A stretch of DNA of 52,680 nucleotides from Promethearchaeota archaeon. Its GTDB lineage: Archaea; Asgardarchaeota; Lokiarchaeia; Sigyniarchaeales; SOKP01. Below the pieces are notes generated by a model. The model worked only from the letters and a program-made list of their open reading frames with translations. It did not search any database and was not told where the DNA came from. Positions 47,601-52,680 of the stretch are shown piece after piece; the first letter of the stretch is position 1; every line of letters begins with the position of its first letter. The stretch is from the NCBI GenBank assembly GCA_030603385.1, contig JAUVXW010000033.1, positions 1 through 52,680 of the forward strand, in the 5' to 3' direction. Made by a program: the position numbers and the translations under genes.

Positions 47601-47815
47601 GTCTGAGTTTGAAAATTTTCGGTAAATGTGAGAGTGAATGATGATCGTAGATAATTCTCAGTTTTATCATAATCCTGTTTATAATTTCTATTTAAACTAT
47701 TACTGCAATAGAAGTATTGATTAAAAAGTGCAATTAGTAGAACTGAATTAATTAAGAATAAGGTTAAAAACAATTTTTTCAATTTTTTGACTTTCTTTTT
47801 CATTTTAATACTCAC
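44648..47815 (-). CDS. giant LVIVD-repeat surface protein with C-terminal membrane anchor
   Basis: The 1055-residue protein has an N-terminal hydrophobic anchor (KLFLTLFLINSVLLIALF). About 15 LVIVD-type repeats follow (for example DNLAIISDRADGIEVINLSNP), then a region with Ig/cadherin-like strands (NTPPIILNPSEL, NINDAPTF). A membrane segment (YIIIISSCVVAGAIIGVGIY) and a basic tail close the protein. The repeats probably fold into one or more propellers. It is displayed on the cell surface. It precedes no enzyme and lies downstream of another giant secreted protein on the same strand. Confidence 0.86.
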   Translation of the reverse strand: MSIKMKKKVKKLKKLFLTLFLINSVLLIALFNQYFYCSNSLNRNYKQDYDKTENYLRSSFTLTFTENFQTQTYRNESITNSTGWGKDYLSLVHQEVINLSNYDYNLDKINSIRSQGNLLFLADNSFGLKVLNISNPMNPTLISQYGDTYNNTLDIAFQGKFAYIADGIDGMEIIDISNPVSLQKIGNWSNGHKVTNILISDGLAFLSIQNFGIEILNISNPQYPIKVANWTNNRSPSNVVVKGNKLFVASKNYKLEILDISNLNEIVTIGELSITNIPYEILVRNDYLYLANGIEGLKVIDITDISNPSLVSTPTQDGSITNILIEENYIFLSNNTYLSIVDRLNPFNPELTYHWDVNEKITSIEIYGEYIYLGCEFRGLQILKFSEFITPTQIYKFSPNINAHNVILDCDRAYLCAIEDGGYHGGLFIFNISNPYDPQVLGNFSKPGFNFYDVEIKDEICFAAAYDNGLISLNISDPANINILDSISGYWSYWDLNYSQKVEVVDDIAFVANGLIGLDIYNISDPLNLQHITNYPGDLDPVGFYKDIKIRNNCAFIAKGSKGVEIFNISNLNNIQSIANYTDSYNESQALEFWGNYLLVADRFDGLEIIDISDISNPQKVSQYTDTYNRATKVKVIDNLAIISDRADGIEVINLSNPLNPLEVASYSDNYNNSWGGVATSRFLYIADGYDGFQIAQYKEHLFNQYEKRAIAQSLEIDKTIATITNATMIINGEVPDNTSIQSFLSNDNGNNWDSVSNNSLHIFGTIGSELIWKVILTTNDDLETPKIFDIMINYSAVNTPPIILNPSELQNLAIWDQPEDFGFFEIDLAGYKDDNEFIAEYLYWSVINLDNSLVSVVQDDLNKDLFRFYSIDDVYGNDEFDLMLEDEGRAHVSLNITLNIYNINDAPTFIESNIIIQQEKDFIQIEYEAEDVDNLPSELNYNIYYGTNNDWHLIIENYKDTTYTWNTTHIHEGNYYIKIVVSDGLANDTWISSEFYSIRRGSESPLIYIIIISSCVVAGAIIGVGIYTVKRRKSKDLHLIDKVVDKIQDDKSEK

Positions 47816-47829
47816 TTAAAACAATAATT

Positions 47830-47846
47830 AAAAAAAAAAAAAAAAA
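47830..47846 (-). terminator. 17-base poly-T terminator candidate between the two giant surface protein genes
   Basis: Seventeen A residues in a row on the plus strand give a U17 stretch after the stop of the upstream minus-strand gene. It is the longest homopolymer seen in the window and could either end transcription or be a slippery length-variable site. Confidence 0.5.
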
Positions 47847-47853
47847 TTACGAG

Positions 47854-50646
47854 TTATATATTTAGTTTTAATTCTTCAATTTCCGCTACTATTGGTATTA
47901 TTATCGCTACTAGATCTAATTTTAATTCTTCTGAGATTTTTCCTTTTCCTGCTAAAGCTATAACTTGTATCCATACATTATTTAATGCATTTTGTGCTGA
48001 TGTTAGCGATCTTTCTGTAGATTTATCCAATGAAATATCAAAAATAGCGTTCTCAAGCTTTTCTGCTGTCAATGTAATTGCATTCACTAGATTTTCTGAA
48101 TCTGCTGCTGGGATATTTTTTTCAACAAAATCCCTTAAATTGTATACATCAACCTCTACAAGTGAAATGTCATGACTAAACACGCTAATACCTAGTCCCA
48201 TTAACTCAACGATTCTATTGCGAACATCACGGATACACTCCTTTAGATGGTCAAAATGTACTTGACTCATAGATTGTTTATTGATCATTAACTCTGTCTT
48301 GGTGTCAGCAATTTCTAATTTAATCTCAGCCATTTTTTGTCTTACTAATCCTGTATGAAGATAGCCATCTTGAATCAATTGATATGCTTCCCATAATAAT
48401 GATTGAATTTTGACTAGTTTCTGAGTCACAACTCCGTAGAGAGCTACGATATCATTATCATAAATATAGTTATTCATCTCTTCACATAACCACATAACAT
48501 ACTGGTACATCAAATCTAAAGTTATCTCAAATTGCCAACAAATCATGGTTAATAAGCTATCTGAAGGTCTATCATCATCTGCATCCATAAGATAAATTAT
48601 AATTTCATAACTACCAGGCATCCATATCCAATCATTAGGAAAGGAGAGGTCAAACGCAGTTTCATATGACGGAGAACTACCGGTATATCTTTGTTTACCA
48701 TCCAAATAGACACTAATATTGCTTAATCCTTCATCACCATCACCAAGAAGTTGAAGGTCGTCTATAGCAGTAAAACTTATGTTTACCCAAAGATGATCAA
48801 CGGTTGTCATTAAATTTTCAATGTAAGGCTTATCAATATCATCATCAACTATTTGTTGTGAAAGTACTAGAGTTGTGGTTGAATTATCACCTGGTCTATC
48901 ATTATCATCATCTGTAGCAACAATGGGGATCTCATGAGTTCCTAGACTATTTGGTACTGGATAGGTTCCAGTAGGATCAACAGAAAGCCCAGATGGATCC
49001 GAAGCGGTCACTTCAAAGGCTCCAGAATTCCCATCAGTTCCATCTCCTGTGTATGGATAATCAATGTCAGGTCCTAATATATCATCATCTACCACTTCAA
49101 ATTCTTTTGTTGTCGTATATTCCATTCGATCTTCACCCCAACCATCGTTATCATTATCCCATACATGAATATCTACACTATAAGTATCTGGTTCTATAGG
49201 ATTTGGTATTCTTATACGAAATTCACCTTCAGGACTGTCAAAATATGGAGTATATTTTGTACCTTCGAACATAGCATAAACACTGCTAAATCCAGACGGA
49301 TCAGTTGCACTTATAATTATTTCAAGATGAGCATCACAGTCCATAATCACCCAATCATTGAGAAATTGAACGTCAGGCTCGGTTGTATCATCGTCAATTA
49401 CAGTAAAAGTAACTTCATGTGATGCTGACAACCGATCACCAGCCCATCCGTCATTATCTTTATCCCAAACTTTTAAAGTTAATGTATGTGTTCCTGGTTC
49501 ATAATTATTTGGTATGTCATATTTATACCAATAAGCATAGATATCATCCTCAAGTATGCCACCCCATTCTATTAATTCATCTTGTTCTGAAAGGTATTCA
49601 CCGTTATACACATTAACTGAACCAAAAGTTATCGCATTATAAGGATGAGGATCACTAGTCCCCAAATCATAGGCACAAACCTCAAGTGGGAAAGTTGGCA
49701 TATTATCAAGTATAATTGGTGGTAGATCTATAGGATTAAACGGATAACCCGGAAGTATATTTTCGGTCGGAATTACCGGAGGATCTGGGTCATCATCGTA
49801 TATTTCCATATTTCTAGTAAGAAAATCATAACTATATACTATAGTTTCCCAGTAAAAGTGTCGATAATATTTGCAAAGCTTATAATATTCTATCAATCCA
49901 AGCGGTCCCCACTCCCATACATCAAATGTATCATGTGCCCATAAAACTTGAATTACGATATTTATAGGTCCTGGATTATGATTCGGTTCGAGCGGATTAT
50001 CCCATTCAAAATTATAGAACTTTATTATTGGGTCTTGTTGTCCATCGTGTGTCCACTTTTTTCTTTCCCCCATAAAACTCTCCTTCGGATCCAAAGAATC
50101 ATCAAAAGGTACTTCTGTATAAGGTTCGTCATCTGCAGGTATACACCATCTAAAAGAACCTCTTTTTTTGTGGGAACTTCCATCGTGAAATTTATCTCCG
50201 TCATCAGTGTCTGCTTCTCTATTATAATCAATATAAGCATATACTCTAAAAACATGTTCCCAATTCAGAAAATTATTCGTTACTGAAAAAGAGGCTTTAA
50301 AATAATTATCAGACCACTGTTCAAGAAGGGGCGTTGTAATCAACGGTGTATTATGTAATTCTAAAAATAATTGGTCTTTTTGTTCGTCACTATATGTACC
50401 ATTAGCCCAACCTTGATATACCCTTGCTTCTTGATTTAAAGAATTAATATTTTCTTCATCCAGTGTATCAATGTCTTCTAAAGCCAGATTATAACGGCTT
50501 AAAAGGAATTCTCTCCATTCTTCATAAGTATAAGGCATATCTGATGATATTGCTAATCCTTGATTGTTTATTGAAAGCGGTAAGTAAAGCATTGGAAATG
50601 TAAGAATCAAAATTAGTCCAAGTGATATATATTTTTTTATATTCAA
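47854..50646 (-). CDS. large secreted protein with acidic Ig-like repeats
   Basis: The 930-residue protein starts with a signal peptide (YISLGLILILTFPMLYLPL). The middle carries several repeats of about 90-100 residues with an Asp-rich loop (VWDKDNDGWAGDR, VWDNDNDGWGEDR, ATDDDNDRPGDN, LMDADDDRPSD) and VIDDDTTEPDV-like junctions. These resemble calcium-binding Ig-like modules, which is an inference. The last about 200 residues look helical and coiled. No membrane anchor is seen at the C-terminus. Function is unknown; it may be an adhesin or layer protein. Confidence 0.8.
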   Translation of the reverse strand: MNIKKYISLGLILILTFPMLYLPLSINNQGLAISSDMPYTYEEWREFLLSRYNLALEDIDTLDEENINSLNQEARVYQGWANGTYSDEQKDQLFLELHNTPLITTPLLEQWSDNYFKASFSVTNNFLNWEHVFRVYAYIDYNREADTDDGDKFHDGSSHKKRGSFRWCIPADDEPYTEVPFDDSLDPKESFMGERKKWTHDGQQDPIIKFYNFEWDNPLEPNHNPGPINIVIQVLWAHDTFDVWEWGPLGLIEYYKLCKYYRHFYWETIVYSYDFLTRNMEIYDDDPDPPVIPTENILPGYPFNPIDLPPIILDNMPTFPLEVCAYDLGTSDPHPYNAITFGSVNVYNGEYLSEQDELIEWGGILEDDIYAYWYKYDIPNNYEPGTHTLTLKVWDKDNDGWAGDRLSASHEVTFTVIDDDTTEPDVQFLNDWVIMDCDAHLEIIISATDPSGFSSVYAMFEGTKYTPYFDSPEGEFRIRIPNPIEPDTYSVDIHVWDNDNDGWGEDRMEYTTTKEFEVVDDDILGPDIDYPYTGDGTDGNSGAFEVTASDPSGLSVDPTGTYPVPNSLGTHEIPIVATDDDNDRPGDNSTTTLVLSQQIVDDDIDKPYIENLMTTVDHLWVNISFTAIDDLQLLGDGDEGLSNISVYLDGKQRYTGSSPSYETAFDLSFPNDWIWMPGSYEIIIYLMDADDDRPSDSLLTMICWQFEITLDLMYQYVMWLCEEMNNYIYDNDIVALYGVVTQKLVKIQSLLWEAYQLIQDGYLHTGLVRQKMAEIKLEIADTKTELMINKQSMSQVHFDHLKECIRDVRNRIVELMGLGISVFSHDISLVEVDVYNLRDFVEKNIPAADSENLVNAITLTAEKLENAIFDISLDKSTERSLTSAQNALNNVWIQVIALAGKGKISEELKLDLVAIIIPIVAEIEELKLNI

Positions 50647-51197
50647 TTTTTTTCACCCTATAAATTAGTGTTTTTTTTTAGTTAAAATTTTTTAAAATTT
50701 TTATGTTACATTTTAATAGATTGCCTTTTATGTAATTTAAATCTATGTGGAATAATATTGAAATAGTAATCCTCAATTATTTGTTCAACTAATAACTTTA
50801 CACGATCTACACACCATAAACATTATAATTTACTTTATAATTAATCAAGATTATCTTTATCTCTTAAGGGATAACTTATTAGTTCAAGATAATTTTAAGA
50901 AGGGAGAAATGTAGTTTACCTTTTTATAGATCTCTGACAAGTATTTCACATTTATTCTAGACGATTTTTTATCATAAACTGGATATTTTAAAATGGTATT
51001 AGAAACTATAATGAATTCACTCGAGTTTAAACACAAAATTATAGTGTGATCCAAACTAATAAAAAAACGTTCTTAATTTAATTTAACTTAAACATATAAT
51101 TCATTCTCATATAAATTTCTAAAAGAGTAGCATATAATTTAATAAATATATTTACTATATTTTAGTTAATATTACACTTTAAATTTCGGGCGATTTT
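50647..51197. other. intergenic region between divergent genes
   Basis: About 550 AT-rich bases separate the large secreted protein gene (minus) from the regulator gene (plus). No open frame of note, repeat or tRNA is seen. It must hold both promoters; AT-rich TATA-like stretches lie near 50700 and 51140-51165, but none is clear enough to name. Confidence 0.4.
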
Positions 51198-51878
51198 TTG
51201 AATGATCATCATTTAGATAGAGAAGAGGCTGAAGTATATAATCTTGTAAAAGAGTATTTAAAAAAGAAACCATTCTTCTCAATTCTAGATATAATAGGTT
51301 ATTTAAATTATTATTTAAGAAAAAATAAGACTATAAATAAAGATAAAATAGAAGAAATTTTAAAAACTTTAATTGAAAAGAATCTAATTATACCTGGAGC
51401 AAAACTGGTAAAAGAAAATATATTTGAAAATCCCAGAAGGAAAAAGATTTATGAATATATATGTGATAATCCCGGCTGTAATATAAATGATATAATGAAT
51501 ATATTACAATTTGGAAGTAACCAAGTTCTATGGCATTTAAAATTTTTAACAAAATTTCAGTTTATAAGAAAAGTTGAATTTGATAACCAAAAGACATTTT
51601 TTAAATTTCAATTGAATGAGTATTATGACAAGTTATTTTATTATTTAAGGAATGAGAGTATTATAAAAATACTTAAATTGTTGAAATCTTCAAAAGAGGG
51701 TATAAATCCTACAAAAATCTCAAAACTTTTAAAAATGCATTATTATACTCTCAAGAAGTATTTAAATGTTTTATCTCGTTTGAACTTAATACTATTAGAT
51801 TATGGTGAAAACTCTTACAATTTAAATCATGATGTCTATTACAAAATCCTTGGAGATTTAAAAAACATGTTAGATTAA
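51198..51878 (+). CDS. transcription regulator with two winged-helix domains
   Basis: The 226-residue protein has helix-turn-helix domains around NPGCNINDIMNILQFGSNQVLWHLKFL and around EGINPTKISKLLKMHYYTLKKYLNVL, after an N-terminal helical region. The layout and the W-H-L helix are like those of the membrane-bound regulator at 39229, but no membrane segment is present. The start appears to be a TTG, as no in-frame ATG lies close by. It is divergent from the giant secreted protein gene, which it might control. Confidence 0.75.
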   Translation: MNDHHLDREEAEVYNLVKEYLKKKPFFSILDIIGYLNYYLRKNKTINKDKIEEILKTLIEKNLIIPGAKLVKENIFENPRRKKIYEYICDNPGCNINDIMNILQFGSNQVLWHLKFLTKFQFIRKVEFDNQKTFFKFQLNEYYDKLFYYLRNESIIKILKLLKSSKEGINPTKISKLLKMHYYTLKKYLNVLSRLNLILLDYGENSYNLNHDVYYKILGDLKNMLD

Positions 51879-52030
51879 AAACTTGAAACAACTTCAAATT
51901 TCATTGCATTTTTATTAGTTAAATTTGTAAAAGGGAATTTCGATTTTGTTCCAGATTGTTTTTTATTTTAAATAAATATACTATTCAATAGAAATTATAA
52001 ATTAAAAACTTAGACTGCATATATAACAAT

Positions 52031-52680
52031 ATGAAATCAAAAAGTAGAATTAATTTAGTAATTATCTTTTTAATAATCTTTATTCCGTTTTTTTATTTGA
52101 GTCATGTATTGTTAATCCAAAATAATTCCTTTTATTCACAGAAAGAAATGAATAAAGTAAAACCACATCCTAATACGTCAAATTCCAACGACTTATGGAG
52201 CTTTTCAGCTGAGGAAAGCGTCACTTCAGTATCCATTTCCGCAGATGGAAATTGGATTGTAGCAGGTAGTACAGATAAAAAAATATATTTATTTGAAAAA
52301 TTTGATCCTACTCCATATTGGGAATATGCCACTGATGGGATGATTACATCAGTATCAATTTCCTCAGACGGAAATTATATTGTAGCGGGTAGTACAGATA
52401 AAAAAATATATTTATTTAATAAATCAAGCCCCACTCCACTATGGGATTATTCAATAGGAGGACATGTAAGATCAGTTGCAATTTCCTTTAGTGGAAATTA
52501 CATAGTTGTGGGAACTAATGGTGACAGAATACTCTTCTTCAATAAATTAAACTCAACTCCATTGTGGCAATATGTTACTGATGGGATAGTTACATCAGTA
52601 TCAATTTCCTCAGACGGAAATTGGATTGTAGCAGGTAGTACAGATAAAAAAATATATTTATTTGAAAAATTTGATCCTAC
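52031..52680 (+). CDS. secreted beta-propeller protein (WD40/PQQ-like), partial
   Basis: From the ATG at 52031 the frame stays open to the window end, giving about 216 codons. The N-terminus is a signal segment (NLVIIFLIIFIPFFYLSHV). At least four repeats of about 41 residues follow (SVSISSDGNYIVAGSTDKKI, then YLF..SPTPLW), a pattern of WD40- or PQQ-like propeller blades with the same sense as quinoprotein-type repeats. The DNA repeats are almost identical. The 3' end lies beyond the window, so size and function are unknown. Confidence 0.82.
   Translation, partial: MKSKSRINLVIIFLIIFIPFFYLSHVLLIQNNSFYSQKEMNKVKPHPNTSNSNDLWSFSAEESVTSVSISADGNWIVAGSTDKKIYLFEKFDPTPYWEYATDGMITSVSISSDGNYIVAGSTDKKIYLFNKSSPTPLWDYSIGGHVRSVAISFSGNYIVVGTNGDRILFFNKLNSTPLWQYVTDGIVTSVSISSDGNWIVAGSTDKKIYLFEKFDP

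Noticed and set aside
47830..47846. Poly-A tract as a sign of reverse-transcribed or inserted DNA
   Set aside because: It sits just after the stop of a minus-strand gene, where U-rich terminators are expected, and no target duplication is visible.

Overview
The window is strongly AT-rich and reads as archaeal, most likely an Asgard (Lokiarchaeota-like) archaeon; that placement is inferred from gene content, not from a marker gene. The archaeal signs are TATA-like boxes close to starts (for example 211-219 and 37431-37438), a mix of leaderless-looking and Shine-Dalgarno starts, indolepyruvate:ferredoxin oxidoreductase, ADP-forming acyl-CoA synthetase alpha subunits, VapBC and HEPN/MNT modules, a CdhC-type domain with a CooC ATPase, and several LVIVD-repeat surface proteins. 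I see no rRNA, tRNA, CRISPR array, transposase or integrase.

Layout. 1-6.6 kb: tail of an unknown gene, a glycerophosphodiesterase, an acyl-CoA synthetase alpha subunit, a hexapeptide-repeat acyltransferase, a frameshifted MFS transporter and two tandem alpha/beta hydrolases. 6.6-11.2 kb: a minus-strand run of MoxR-type AAA ATPase, VWA protein with an N-terminal HExxH site, and a stand-alone AmrS-type radical SAM enzyme. 11.4-16.4 kb: UbiA prenyltransferase, PurU, TSUP permease, a methyltransferase, an ACT-domain protein and small unknowns. 16.4-26.2 kb: fermentation block with iorB-iorA and a second acyl-CoA synthetase alpha, then etfB-etfA (ferredoxin fused), acyl-CoA dehydrogenase and a metallo-beta-lactamase-fold hydrolase. 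26.4-32.5 kb: zinc-ribbon membrane protein, membrane hydrolase, vapBC behind a striking double palindrome, a surface protein built of 162-bp repeats, and a HEPN/MNT pair whose HEPN gene carries an in-frame TGA. 32.8-37.3 kb: split B12-dependent acyl-CoA mutase with MeaB, ferredoxin-nitroreductase and a zinc protein. 37.4-39.9 kb: LVIVD surface protein, ICMT-like methyltransferase and membrane-anchored regulator. 40.0-44.6 kb: truncated CdhC-like protein, CooC, UroD-type methyltransferase and IlvD. 44.6-52.7 kb: two giant secreted proteins, a regulator and a propeller protein cut by the window edge.

Taken together, the genes suggest an anaerobe fermenting amino acids and fatty or branched acids. 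IOR makes aryl-acyl-CoA from 2-oxo acids, ADP-forming synthetases conserve that energy, and ETF/acyl-CoA dehydrogenase plus the B12 mutase rearrange and oxidise acyl-CoAs. The most unusual items are the mini-CdhC/CooC/UroD set (40.0-42.8 kb), the mutase whose key methylmalonyl-CoA mutase active-site residues are changed, and the envelope operon joining an LVIVD protein to a membrane-bound transcription factor.
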